Source: Typhlomys cinereus (Eukaryota; Chordata; Mammalia; Rodentia; Platacanthomyidae). From it: 64,000 nt of DNA. Below the pieces are notes generated by a model, which saw only the letters and a program-made list of their open reading frames with translations, searched no databases and had not been told where the DNA came from. The stretch is from NCBI GenBank assembly GCA_023101885.1, contig JALPQD010000295.1, forward strand, positions 1,272,501 through 1,336,500, in the 5' to 3' direction. Every line of letters starts with the position of its first letter. The stretch's first letter is position 1. Positions 45,160 through 55,632 of the stretch are shown here, in pieces. A program made the position numbers and the translations under genes.

Positions 45160-45281
45160 AACCAAAACAAAGTCTTTGATAGTTTTAAAGGCATAATTAA
45201 TCATTTTAAAAAGTAAAATGAAAGGCCACAAATCTATCTGGACATATCAAAATGCAAGGAAATTGTTTTCATGAAAATCTT
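45160..45281 (-). repeat. Inverted pair, arm 2
   Basis: Reverse-complement counterpart of 43737-43858. The arms lie about 1.3 kb apart, separated by a GA tract, a MIR-like relic and a young SINE. Similarity falls off on both sides, giving a compact unit of about 122 bases. Confidence 0.85.
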
Positions 45282-45446
45282 CCCTAACTGTACACTGTTG
45301 CCATTGCTCAGAAACTCAACCATTTTGCTCTGCTGCTTCTAACAGCCTCCTCCCTGCCTCCTGGTCAGTCTCCCTTCCAGTCCACTCGCCCAAGGTTGTC
45401 TTTGCTTCCAAGAATGATGCTTGCAAAGTGCAATATTAAAAAAGTT

Positions 45447-45447
<1 letters not shown>

Positions 45448-45520
<73 letters not shown>

Positions 45521-45570
45521 TTCCTTCCTTCCTTCCTTCCTTCCTTCCTTCCTTCCTTCCTTTCTTTCTT
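45448..45570. repeat. (TTTC)n then (TTCC)n microsatellite
   Basis: About 17 TTTC units change abruptly to about 11 TTCC units, then back to TTTC. All frames across it (SFFLSFF, KERKKER) are artefacts. The long polypyrimidine tract abuts the 3' (CA) end of an older SINE. Confidence 0.95.
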
Positions 45571-45868
45571 TGTGTGTGCGCGTACACACGTGCACGTAGA
45601 TGCATTTATGTTTTTGTGTGTGTTTGTGTGTGTATCAGAGGGCACTGTATGTTCCTGTAGAGGGTCAAGGGTAACTGCAGGAATCATACCGAATTGCTTC
45701 CACCTCCTTTTTGTTTAGCTTTAAGATTTCCCAGGCTCTGCCCACCAGGGCTGGAAGTGTAATTTCTGCCTGGTGTTTTTACTTGTGACCTGGGATCCAA
45801 ACTCAGAACCTTCTGCTTGCAAGGCAGAGTCTTGAGCCTTGAGCCATCTCTCCAGCCCCAGCTTTCTT
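45571..45868 (-). repeat. Older composite SINE, antisense
   Basis: The + strand: TG/CG tract, 'cagagggcactgtatgttcc', 'caagggtaactgcaggaatc', 'gatttcccaggctctgccca', 'tgcttgcaaggcagagtctt', 'gagccatctctccagcccca'. Same older subfamily as 18.35 kb. Confidence 0.85.
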
Positions 45869-46249
45869 TTCTACATGAAACTCCCTAAAACAGGGTCAGA
45901 TTTGGTTGCAAGTAACAGAAAAGTAAAAGTAAAAATTATGTACAAACTGTTCAAAAACTATGTCTCCTTCTTCACATATGCAAGTGACAAGTGCTAATCT
46001 GGAACCCGAGTTCTTACTACACTCTACTTTCTCAACCACGTTGCAGCCAGGATGACGGCTTGAGGTCAGCTCTTGAGTTGACATTCTTGCCCACAGGAAA
46101 GAAAAGAAGTCCTGCCGTTGTGGTCCCATCAAAGATGCTCCAGTTAGGAATTTCCTTCTAATTTGAATATAGCATTGTCATGTGGACACACCTGTAGCAA
46201 AAAGTGCAAACCTGTGATCATGTTTTTGGCAAGCTTATGTCCAGAAAAA

Positions 46250-46324
46250 CATATGAGGAGGAGAGGAGGAGGAAGAGCAGGAAGAGAATGAGTAGGAGGA
46301 GGAAGAAGAAGCAGCAAAAGAGAG

Positions 46325-46372
<48 letters not shown>
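46250..46372. repeat. GGA/GAA-rich tract then (GA)n
   Basis: A polypurine stretch (gaggaggagaggaggagga style) ending in about 20 GA units. It is a simple repeat. Confidence 0.9.
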
Positions 46373-46373
<1 letters not shown>

Positions 46374-46603
46374 TCCTGCTACAAAGGAAATGGAACAACT
46401 AATATTTCATCCTCAACTATTGGCAGTGGCATCTGCAGATTTGCAGAAACATTTCTTCCCATTCTTGTGCCACACCACCCCTGTACCTCCCTAGCATATC
46501 TGGGTGTATCTCCATCAGAGAATTTCTCAAGGGCAGGTTCTTCTTTTTTTCTATTTCTTTGAATAGATTACTCTTCTTAACCTAGAGGTGACACAGCATC
46601 ATC

Positions 46604-46930
46604 CAATATTGTCAACCCAATACCCAGGAGACAGGACTCCAGACACAGCTGAGCAGGATTTTCTGTGCAAGCCGAATTGGTTGAGGTGGGAAGACCTGGC
46701 CACTGTGGACCGCACCTTTCCCTGCATAAGGGAGATGGATAGGCAGGCAAGCAGGGGCCCTGCCCTCTGCTCTTGCATGGTGGCCATGTGACCCGTTCTC
46801 TCGGCTCCCGGTGCTGTGACACTCCTGCCATGGTGAATGGTAACCTGGAATGGTGAGCTGAATCAAACCTTTTTCTCTCCTAAGTTGTTTGCAGCAAGTG
46901 TTTCACTGCAGCTATGAGTCGTGGAACAGC
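46604..46930 (+). repeat. LTR-like repeat (rodent TGTCAAC-type)
   Basis: 'aatattgtcaacccaatacc' at the 5' end, 'gttgaggtgggaagacctgg', 'ctgccatggtgaatggtaac', 'ctggaatggtgagctgaatc', 'ctcctaagttgtttgcagca'. The 3' end matches the usual 'gtgagccgaataaacc...cttaagttgct' pattern with a mutated poly(A) signal. Confidence 0.65.
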
Positions 46931-47099
46931 AGCTATGACTGTTCATTTACATGTGGCCATTCTACTTGGCACAGCCCGGTTATCTCCACAGAGATGCTGT
47001 GTGGTCCACAAACCAGAAACTCTTTGCTGTTTAGCCCTTTGTGTAAAAAGGTGGCTGACCCTTGAGATAGGACCCTGTACCATCAAATCCAAGCACCTT

Positions 47100-47205
47100 C
47101 CTATCACTTTCCGTGTGTAGCCTCGGGCTATTACATCACCTGTCTGGAGTCTAGTTTTCTCGTTTATAAAATAAAGTTAAAGCTAATTTCGCAAAGCTAT
47201 TGTGA
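47100..47205 (+). repeat. MIR-type SINE 3' half
   Basis: 'tagcctcgggctattacatc', 'acctgtctggagtctagttt', 'tctcgtttataaaataaagt' and 'gcaaagctattgtgaat' fit the MIR middle and 3' part in sense. Confidence 0.55.
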
Positions 47206-47305
47206 ATCTTCTTTTTCTCGATGAAAGTTTTGCTCTGTAACCCAGGCCGGCTTCTGACTCCCGATCCTCCTGCCAAGTGCTGGGATTACAGGTGCGCCCT
47301 GTAAT
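47206..47305 (-). repeat. B1-type SINE, antisense
   Basis: 'gttttgctctgtaacccagg', 'ccggcttctgactcccgatc' and 'ctgccaagtgctgggattac' are the reverse of B1 with good preservation. Confidence 0.85.
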
Positions 47306-49540
47306 CAGCTTCCATCGGGACTGTTCAGTGAGACAGCGTGGGAAGCCCTAAACACAAACGTTATTTTCCTTTCTCCTGTTTTCCTCTCTGCAGAGAAGCT
47401 GATTGCAAAGTAACGCTGCATTCATTTGGGCTTATCGGTTTGAGAGGCTCCTCAACAACGAGTTTGCAGTTTAGATAGCATTGAGGCAGAGAGACTATCA
47501 CATTCTCCCTATTGCATTCAAGATTCTTTTAAAGCAAGCTTCAAGCAGTATTGGCAGTTTGGCATACCATTCTTTTATTTACAAATGACATGAAATCAAA
47601 GTAACTTGATTAAAAAAAAAAAAGAACCACATCCATCAGTTCACATCACAATCAGTTTCTGGATTGACTATTTGATTCATAGTCATGCACATCCGCCAGA
47701 GTCAAGCAGAATCTGTTGTCTGGTTCAGTCTTCTGAGGAGACGTTTTCTGCCCAGGCGACTCCTCTTGAGCAGCTGTCTACTCACAACTTTGCAAAGGAC
47801 CCCCCAACCTGTAGCCCTCAGGCCACATCCAACTCATGTCTTGCCTTTGTAGAGTTATGAACTAAGGAAAATGTTTGCATCTTTAATCAGTTGTAAAAAA
47901 AATGCCAAGTTAAAAATGATTATCTGTCCCTTTAAAATACAAAAATTAAAACAAACAAACAACACTTTCCTACCATAGCAACTCTATTCGTTTACTATTC
48001 CAATAAAAGAACCGAGCTGGCTTTGTGGGTCCTTGTTTTCCTGTGCTGCCTTCCTGAATTTTTCACATCTGTCTCAGACATCAGAGAACTGGGTTAATGG
48101 CTTCTCAGAGTCTCTCTTTGGCTGTCCTGGAGTTTTTAACTTTAATGACTATATTGCTCAATTCTCAGAGTTTTATTTAGTACCATCTGTTGAATCTTTC
48201 TGAGGGTCTTTTTATACCTTCCTTGGCTTTGGATTCCTCTCTCTCATCTGATTTGGGAAGATTTACATCTATGGATACACCTGCTGCGCTGGGTTTTAGA
48301 TTCACCTTATGTGGTGTTTTAATTCGTGGGAATCCGAGATCTCCTGTTTTGAGAGCATCAAGCCAGTGCTTCCTTTATTGGAAAGTTAGGGCACTAAATA
48401 CTGTTAAAATGTGAATTTAATGTCCGGGTCTCCAGTACCACACAAGAAGTGCAAATCTGAACCCCAAAGTTGGTGAGAACAGTTTAGGGGTTGCAGAGAC
48501 TTTCCCCAGCATTTCCTATAAGGAGCGTAAGCTTTTTCATCACTGCCTGGTGTTTCTCAGAGGGGCGGTAGGACCATTTCCCTGCCCCCCTTTCACTAAG
48601 GATACAACTCTATGTGCATCAACTTTTCCTTCTGCCCAGACGAGCCATTCAATCCCAGACACCTTGGCTTGTAAGATCATCCAATACCCCAGGCAGCCCA
48701 AGCTTAGGTTTACGAGTTCTTCTCTGGTTTCTACTTTCCATTTCATTTTTGGCTCCTGGGATTCCTCTTCCTTCTTTTGCACTTTGCTGAACATTCAGAG
48801 GGGCATTAGCTGTCTTTTATACTGCTTTGCCAGGTGTCTCCTGGTAGGAGGGATCATCTCATGCAGCTCACCATATTGCCCCAGTGGAAATCCCATCAGG
48901 CCTGTGTGACTGTGAGCATCGTGGCCACCTACCGGCACCTTCCTCCGCCACTTTGCCACCCACACGAGCGGGCACCACATGAGGTGTGCACTAGACATGT
49001 ACAAAGACGAACATCTCCGTGAGGTCTCAAGCACAGCACACGTGTGTGGGATAAAGACATTAGGGTAACAGCTTTGGGAACATGTTCCAGACTTGCACTA
49101 TCTAATTTTAATTCAATTTTTTTTCAGGGGGTGTCCAAGACGACAGTTTGAGCTTCATGTATGGTGGGCAAGACTCACCACGGAGTTCCGTGCACCTCAG
49201 TCCTAGGACCTCATTTTCCATTTGAATGTTTCTGTTTCTTAGCTCCTGGCTTGTGGTTTCCCTCTTCTTTTCCCAAGAAATAAAGTGGGAGAAGATACAA
49301 CCAGCTTCAGGGAGCCACTGGGAAAGGATGTAATGTGTGTTAAGGGCTGGTGCTCAGTGCAGTGTGCTGGGTACACATCGACCTAGGGGAGCGAGAGAAA
49401 GGACCAGGGCTGGATCTGTCTTCTCCAAGCCCCCCCTTCTCCCTGAGCGAGGTAATGGAGAGGAGCACAAGTGCTCAGCCAGACAAATACAAATCTACTC
49501 CTTCCCAGAATTAGAAAAAGGAAGGTGGATTAAAAGTTTA
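47306..49540. other. Unassigned sequence
   Basis: No supported gene. 47880-48000 is AT-rich. 48590-48900 has short frames without similarity. No repeat family is clear. Confidence 0.4.
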
Positions 49541-49705
49541 GAGAAAGAAAGAGAGAAAGAGAGACAGAGGGAAAGAAAGAAAGAAAAAGAAAGAAAGAAA
49601 GAAAGGAAGGAAGGAAGGAAGGAAGGAAGGAAGGAAGGAAGGAAGGAAGGAAGGAAGGAAGGAAGGAAGGGAAAAAAGAAAGAGAAAGAGAGAGAGAAGA
49701 AAAAT
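49541..49705. repeat. (GAAA)n/(GGAA)n polypurine microsatellite
   Basis: Alternating GAAA and GGAA blocks with about 18 GGAA units in the middle. Frames are artefacts. Confidence 0.95.
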
Positions 49706-49797
49706 CAGACGTTTCCATTTTTGCAACTGAAGAGAATTTAGGCCTAGACTCCAAAATGTAAAATGCTAACACAGGCTTGTCTAAAATGTGGGATGGA

Positions 49798-50025
49798 GGG
49801 GCTGGAGAGGTGGCTCAGGGGTTAAGCCTCTGCCTTGCAGGCGGAAGGTCCTGAGTTCGGATCCTAGACCCCACGTATAGACGCCGGTCCTGGTAGGGCG
49901 GAGCCTGTGAATCCCGGGGCAGAGTAAACAAGGAGGAGGTGGAGGCGTACATGGTGGTTCCCGAATTCATCCGTGGTTCAACACACACACACACACATAC
50001 ACACACACAATTGAATAAAAAATGT
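49798..50025 (+). mobile_element. Young composite SINE with internal deletion
   Basis: Begins ggggctggagaggtggctca and continues to 'gtatagacgcc', then jumps directly to 'ggtcctggtagggcggagcc'. Compared with the 23.14 kb copy it lacks about 30 bases (the 'aggcggaagcgggggcggcc' segment). It ends with a CA tract and 'aattgaataaaaaatg'. A clear target duplication was not resolved. Confidence 0.85.
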
Positions 50026-50029
50026 AAAA

Positions 50030-51120
50030 TTAGGAGGAATAATTTATGATAATCAACTTTTGTTTAAAGTCCTTCACTGTTCGTTGAGGTGGTTCTTCTT
50101 CACGAGAGCCCTGGAAAAGCTGATGTTTAATCCAGTCGGACCGCATCTTTCAAAAATCCTGCTTGAATGAAGAACTGATTCCTGACAACTTCAAAATCTC
50201 CATCTGACATCTTTGACATCCATTTCTTGAAACTGCATTCATGATCATATAAACAGACATAACCTGCTTCTCAATTGCTGGTAACCTAGAAATAATGTAA
50301 CTGTTGCTTATCAATCAGAATCAGTGTAAAAAAAAACTATCAAAACTGTAAGAAATGCCAGGTTAAACATGCAGAAAGCCAAAAAGGCCAATGATACCAG
50401 ATATTGACTGTCTGCGGCACTGTCCTGTAAACAGCAGCTGGAATAAACTGCTGAGTATCGATACCATGCAGTGCAGGGCATCCATGGACTTTAAGTGTAT
50501 TTCTGTTACAGGCTCCAATCACAAGCAATTCTTGAAAACATTTTAAAGTATTTATAAAACATAGAATCTGTGTTTACAAGAACAGGACAAATGAGTTCTA
50601 AATGGGTCACTCCACACTACAAAGCAGGCGCGTGGGGATCAGGAAGTGCTCCGTGGGCTATTTCCTTCTGAGAAGTGGTTGGGACACTGGGAAGTATGTT
50701 TCTCACTCAACAAGTAAGGACTCAGCTGCCTGAAAGGCACAGAGGGGCGCTAATGGCCAGTTATCAACAACACTCCATTTAACTTTTTTTTTTTTAAGAT
50801 TGTCGACTTGGTAGGCAATTATCTGTGAGCTTTGAACAAGATTTGTGTAGGACTCAGTTACATTGAGATCAAAAACATGCTCCAAACGTAAGTTGGAACC
50901 TTCACAGCGAACATTTTTTTTTCTGCTGTATGTATTTAGGCGCAAGTAGAGAAAACACGCATTCGTTCTGCTGACCCGGATGCTTCCACAAAGCACACTG
51001 AATCTTCTAGTTTTTATTGCTTTTTTTCTTTGCAAGATGCTGCAGTCTCTTTGTGGTGACATCTTCAAAGGCCGCCCCATTTTACCATGTGCTGAGCAGA
51101 ACAGAGCTGAAGTGAAGAAT
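50030..51120. other. Unassigned sequence
   Basis: No gene, RNA or clear repeat was recognised. A 177-residue reverse frame at 50703-51236 has no identifiable domain and crosses into the downstream SINE. Confidence 0.4.
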
Positions 51121-51124
51121 AGCA

Positions 51125-51350
51125 TTTTGAAGGGACTGGGGACATGGCTCAGTAGGTGAAGATGCTTGGCAGAAAGCCCGATGACCTGAGCAGGATTCCT
51201 GGAAGCCACAGGGTGGGAGAGAACTGAATCCCACAAATTATCCTTTGACCTTCACACACACACACATACACACACACACACACATATACACACAGCATGT
51301 CCCCCCTACCACACACAAGATAAATAAATGTTCGGAAGAGAGAGAAAAAT
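51125..51350 (+). repeat. B4-type SINE
   Basis: 'gggactggggacatggctca', 'gtaggtgaagatgcttggca', 'cccgatgacctgagcaggat', 'cctggaagccacagggtggg' and 'atcctttgaccttcacacac' give the ID-headed B4-type order, followed by a CA tract and an 'agataaataaatg' tail. Confidence 0.75.
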
Positions 51351-51409
51351 AAAGAGAGAGAAGCATATTTTACCTAAATACAGGAGGATTAACTATAATC
51401 TCTGAGAAT

Positions 51410-51550
51410 GGTCTATCACTGACAATGAATGGTCCATCACTGACAATCATCCATCACTGACAATCATCCGTCACTGACAATCATCCGTCACTGACAATCA
51501 TCCATCACTGACAATCATCCATCACTGACAATCGTCCATCACTGGCGATG
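51410..51550. repeat. 17-bp minisatellite
   Basis: About eight imperfect tandem copies of atcactgacaatcatcc. Variants include 'ccgtc' for 'ccatc' and edge units with 'gaatgg'. The variant order suggests local unit exchange or slippage. Confidence 0.92.
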
Positions 51551-51689
51551 GGCCCTGCCAGCAAGCGAGTGCCACATCACAAGACAGCAGCAGTCATCCT
51601 ACTGTTCACAGATTCCTGGGTTGCACGCAGGACTAAACACAAGGGCCTAGATCTATCTCAACCTTAAAATCCTATGATTTTGTTTGGTT

Positions 51690-51800
51690 TGTTTTGTTTG
51701 TTTGAGATGCTAAAGGAGAAGGATTGCCTTGAGTCTGAGGTTAGCTGGGGCTGCATCGTGAGTTCTCAGCCACCTGGGCTACACTAGAAGGCCCTGTATT
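51690..51800 (+). repeat. B1-type SINE fragment
   Basis: 'gctggggctgcatcgtgagt' and 'cacctgggctacactagaag', 'gccctgtat' fit the B1 right half. Upstream text is degraded. Confidence 0.45.
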
Positions 51801-52125
51801 AAATGCTCATAGAAACAAGTGTTTCCACTATATTTCAAAGTTCTTAATGAGCTTCATATATATGAAGCTATTGAGATTTTAGAAGTGGAAGTCACTCTTT
51901 CTTGATTATAATGGGTAGAAATAAGTAGAAATATTATGATCTTCTCAGGAAAGATGACAATGAAAGTAAAAGAGACACTGACCTCTGTTAATATCCAAAA
52001 TGGAAAGAAGTAAACTAGAAAAAAATGCTGAAGAGAAATCTTAGACAGCAGGAGGCAGGGGAATTTAGCATGTTACCACTTGTGCTTCGAGGAAGGGATA
52101 GCACAGGAAGAGGAGGAAATTCTAG

Positions 52126-52805
52126 AAGAACATAATTTTTTATATATTTTTTATTATTATTTCCGCTCATACAAACTTAATAGGTACACCAGTTCCCTCT
52201 GAAAATTACAGCCATTTGGTCTTTGACAAAGGGGCCCAAAGAATCCAATGGAAAAAGAACAGCATCTTCAACAAATGATGCTGGCAAAACTGGATCTCCA
52301 CATGCAGAAGATTAAAGCTGGACCTGTACTTGTCACTATGTACAAGGCTTAATTCCAAATGGATCAAGGACCTTGATATAAGGCCAGAGACTATAAAAAC
52401 CATAGTTGAAAGGATAGGGAACTCCTTCGAGCTGATTGGGCTAGGCCAACAGTTCCTAAACAGACATCCAATGGCACAGTCACTGCTACCAACTCTCAAC
52501 AGTTGGGATCTTGTGAAATTAAAGAGCTTCTGTTCAGATAAAGAGATTGTAACACAAGCTCAAAGGCAACCCACAGAATGGGAGAAAATCTTCACTAACC
52601 ACACATCTGATAGAACTCTACTGTCCAGAGTGCACAAAGAATTTAGAAAACTAAACACCAAGGAAACCAATGGCCCAATTAAAAAATGGGCCCTGGAACT
52701 TAAAAGAAACTTTACCAGGGATGACATTAAAATGTCTAACAAATATCTTAAAAAATGCTCCACTTCTTTAGCTATCAGGGAAATGCAAATAAGAACATAA
52801 TTTTT
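52126..52805 (-). mobile_element. L1 insertion with 5' inversion (twin-priming architecture)
   Basis: Perfect duplications aagaacataattttt at 52126-52140 and 52791-52805. 52141-52203 is in reverse orientation and its complement contains 'agagggaactggt', matching the L1 3' end at about 29525. 52206-52790 is in forward orientation and aligns without net gaps to ORF2 bases 27510-28094. A 3' end in one direction plus an internal segment in the other within one duplication is the twin-priming signature. Confidence 0.88.
52206..52790 (+). pseudogene. L1 ORF2 fragment (inverted segment)
   Basis: It translates in the same frame as the 26-kb ORF2 (SWIKDL-type and [15 protein letters not shown] blocks, then [15 protein letters not shown]) between the reverse transcriptase and Cys-rich regions. 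No RT catalytic motif is included. The ATG at 52330 is internal to ORF2 and is not a biological start. Confidence 0.9.
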
Positions 52806-52808
52806 AAT

Positions 52809-52998
52809 AGGAAGGAAGGAAGGAAGGAAAGGAGGGAGGGAGGGAGAGAGGGAGGGAGGGAGGAAAGGGAGGGAGGGAGGAAGGAAGGGAGGGAGGAAGG
52901 AAGGGAGGGAGGAAGGAAGGGAGGAAGGAAGGGAGGAAGGAAGGGAGGGAGGGAGGGAGGAAGGAAGGAGGGAAGGAGGGAAGGAGGAAGGAGGGAAC
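52809..52998. repeat. (GGAA)n/(GGGA)n polypurine tract
   Basis: About 190 bases of GGAA and GGGA units in higher-order alternation (ggaaggaagggagggagg). It begins immediately after the 3' duplication of the inverted L1. Frames are artefacts. Confidence 0.95.
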
Positions 52999-53098
52999 GC
53001 ATTGTGGAAAGTTGTGCTGACCTCCACATGCGCCTTGTGGTACACATGCACTTGCTCGCTCGCTCTCTCTTTCTCTCTCTCAAATAAATAAGTCATTA
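52999..53098 (+). repeat. B4-type SINE 3' fragment
   Basis: 'tgctgacctccacatgcgcc', 'ttgtggtacacatgcacttg' and 'tctcaaataaataagtcatt' match the 3' end of B4/ID composites. The head appears replaced by the purine tract. Confidence 0.6.
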
Positions 53099-53724
53099 AA
53101 ATATTAAAAGATAAGGAACCTATGAACACAATAGAATAAGGATTAAAAATATGAAAATAAAAGGAAGATTGTAATGAAAGCAGCATTGAAAAGCCTTTCA
53201 AAATACAGTCCGAGAGCAGGAAGGGAAAAGATTTACACGCAGCTCCAGATGCAGCCTAGAAGGTGCCCTTGACCTTGACCGAGGGTCCTGCATGACCAGG
53301 TATTGACACCGGGAAGCACAGCAAGAGGCCTCTGGTCTCTAGTTTTATAGACCGTCTGTTTCATACACACTCCTTTCCATCTGCCATTGCTACTCTATTC
53401 TTCTTCAACAATTCAGGAGTTTCCTACAGACGAATGGAGTTTGCGGCTTTCTAGCAAATTGGTACAGTTTGTTCAAACTCCCACTCAGCCGCTTTCTTCA
53501 GAAGACTCCAAACTCTGTGACCTTGTACGTCCCAAACGTCAAACAGAGTCTTCTTCTAGCTACAATTTCAAGTTTGAACTGATTGACAAAGAAAAAAACT
53601 CTCTGAAGAATGTATCTGTAGACTCAAAGTGGAAATCTGACCCAAGAACAACAAATAATAAGTGATCAACTCTGAGACTTACTGGACTTCAAGGACTAAA
53701 ATTAAAAACAACAACAGCAACAAA
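53099..53724. other. Unassigned sequence with a 92-residue frame
   Basis: 53387-53665 encodes a 92-residue open frame with a mixed polar composition, but I recognise no domain, no signal and no splice context. I do not call it a gene. Confidence 0.35.
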
Positions 53725-54020
53725 GAAAGCTGGGGAGTGAGTTGGGTTAGTAGAGTCTTTAACTTGCAAACACGAGCACCTGGGGCCAATCCCCCCAACT
53801 CAAGGGGAAAAAAACTGGTTGTGGGAGCACGCGCTTGTAATACCAGAACTAGGGAGACGGTGATAAGCAGATTCGTCCAGCTTGGACTGTTTGAAGAGTT
53901 CAAGGACAGTGAAAAATCCTATCTTGGGAAAAAGAAAGAGTGATACATGACACTTGAAGTTGTCCATCCTCTGGCCTCCACGCGTACACACGTGCACACG
54001 AACACACATGCACAAAAGCA
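53725..54020 (+). repeat. B4-type composite SINE
   Basis: 'gctggggagtgagttgggtt' (head), 'gtgggagcacgcgcttgtaa', 'taccagaactagggagacgg', 'tcctatcttgggaaaaagaa', 'tgacacttgaagttgtccat', 'cctctggcctccacgcgtac' and a CA-rich end give the full ID plus B1 order, diverged. Confidence 0.7.
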
Positions 54021-55474
54021 AAAATCGAGGGAAGGAAAGAAGAGGATAGAAGAAAAAGTGGAAAGAAACCAAAAGAAGAAAACAGAGGAAAAACTAAAGA
54101 AAAGAAGTTTTTGTTACAAGATATAAAAAGTAAAAGAAGGTAGTTGGTCAGCCTCTGACTGTGATAAATCCTGCTCTACCAAAGTAAAATAAAGCACCAT
54201 CTAGAATTCCCCAAGGAATGTGTGGCTCAAGACTATTCATCCAAACCCGATTAAAAGCCACAGGTCCTGACCCACAAAAAAACAACTTAGTGAATACACA
54301 TCGAAAGGTCATTTATGAGAGAAATTGCTCAGGGGTAAAATCTAGTCAGTTTAGAGATGAAAAAAATAAATAACAAGTGATTAAGAACGAACACATCGGG
54401 CAACAAGAATTTATCACGAACCTGAGACTAGTGCTGTTTAACAATTAGGGAAGAAATGTTTCTACAACAGAAAGCGGATATTATAAACTATAGTAAATAT
54501 GTGCAAATAGCAACTGAGCCAAACTTGGGAGGTGAGGGATGGAAAGATGAGATGATGCTGAAGACTAAAGATTCACTCATCTTTCATAACTACGAGTCAT
54601 TTGATCTGCCCAAAGCTGAAACATGTTGCTAAAATAATAATGACTCCAACCTCTTAACATTTTTCCATGATTTCTTTTCTTAACCTTATTTCCCCAGGAG
54701 GGAATTTTAAGAAAATAATATCCCTTGTGCTGGAGAACATTGAACGAAAGGGAACAACTTAGACTTCAATAGCTTCATTCCTTCAACTTTGATTCAATGA
54801 CGATGTTAAAGTCAAGCGATACCACGTCGGTTCTTTTAGCCGAGTGTGTACTCGTGTGATCATATTTCAGCAAACCTATTTCTGCCATGTCTGCTTCCCT
54901 CTTTTTAAAGCGCTCTCTAGTGTAAACTCCCCTTTTCTTGCTCCCTCTTCTAGCAATGTCCTGATGATTCAGACACCTGGGAATTCTGTACCCAACTCTT
55001 TCTCAGGGTTCACATCTGATTGGTCTGATGATAATTCAGTTTTTTTCTTGTCCCAGAAAACTCAGGGCAAAGCTAATCAGAGGGTTCGTCCTCCTGTTTC
55101 CAAATCTGGAATGGGCGAGTGACTCTAACTCAGCTCCTTTCTGTACTTGGTCTTGACACTGGAGCCCCCGCCCAGGGGTCAAATCTCAGAGAATGAAGCC
55201 CCAGGCCCCAGATGTCAGCAGCACAAATCGACACTCTCACATGTGTTAGAGGAATTGAGTCCAGATTTTATACATATTTTTGGAGTAGAAAACATTGCCT
55301 TTGATAGATCTAATTAGGGAGGTGCAACTATGATTCACCTCTCATTTGGGTTACTATTGAAACCGCTCTTACTTTCATTTTTCTTCATTACTCAGATATT
55401 TTATAGCAAATGTATTCAATTATTAAAACAAAAGGTTTTGTTTCTTATATATTAAATTGTTAAACAATAAAGTA
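54021..55474. other. Unassigned AT-rich sequence
   Basis: No supported gene or repeat. The region 54600-54840 and the region 55240-55450 are AT-rich without recognised family text. Confidence 0.4.
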
Positions 55475-55477
55475 ATC

Positions 55478-55632
55478 CCGGCATGGTGGGTCACACCTGT
55501 ACTGTCAACAATCAGGAAGCAGAGACAGTCAAATCTCGATGAGGTTGGGGCCAGTCTGTTCTACACAGAAAGTTCCAGATCACCAGTGATACCTAGTAAG
55601 ACCCTATCTCAAAACAAAACAAATAAAAAAAA
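55478..55632 (+). repeat. B1-type SINE
   Basis: 'cccggcatggtgggtcacac', 'ctgtactgtcaacaatcagg', 'gaggttggggccagtctgtt', 'ctacacagaaagttccagat' and 'accctatctcaaaacaaaac' give a full B1 with its A-rich tail. Confidence 0.85.

Noticed and set aside
50703..51236. 177-codon reverse frame as a gene
   Set aside because: No recognisable domain, and it crosses a SINE head.
51410..51550. CRISPR-like array
   Set aside because: Units are directly adjacent 17-mers with no spacers, in a mammalian genome. It is a minisatellite.
53387..53665. 92-codon frame with polar composition as a possible small protein
   Set aside because: No domain, signal, Kozak support or splice context is visible. Chance cannot be excluded.
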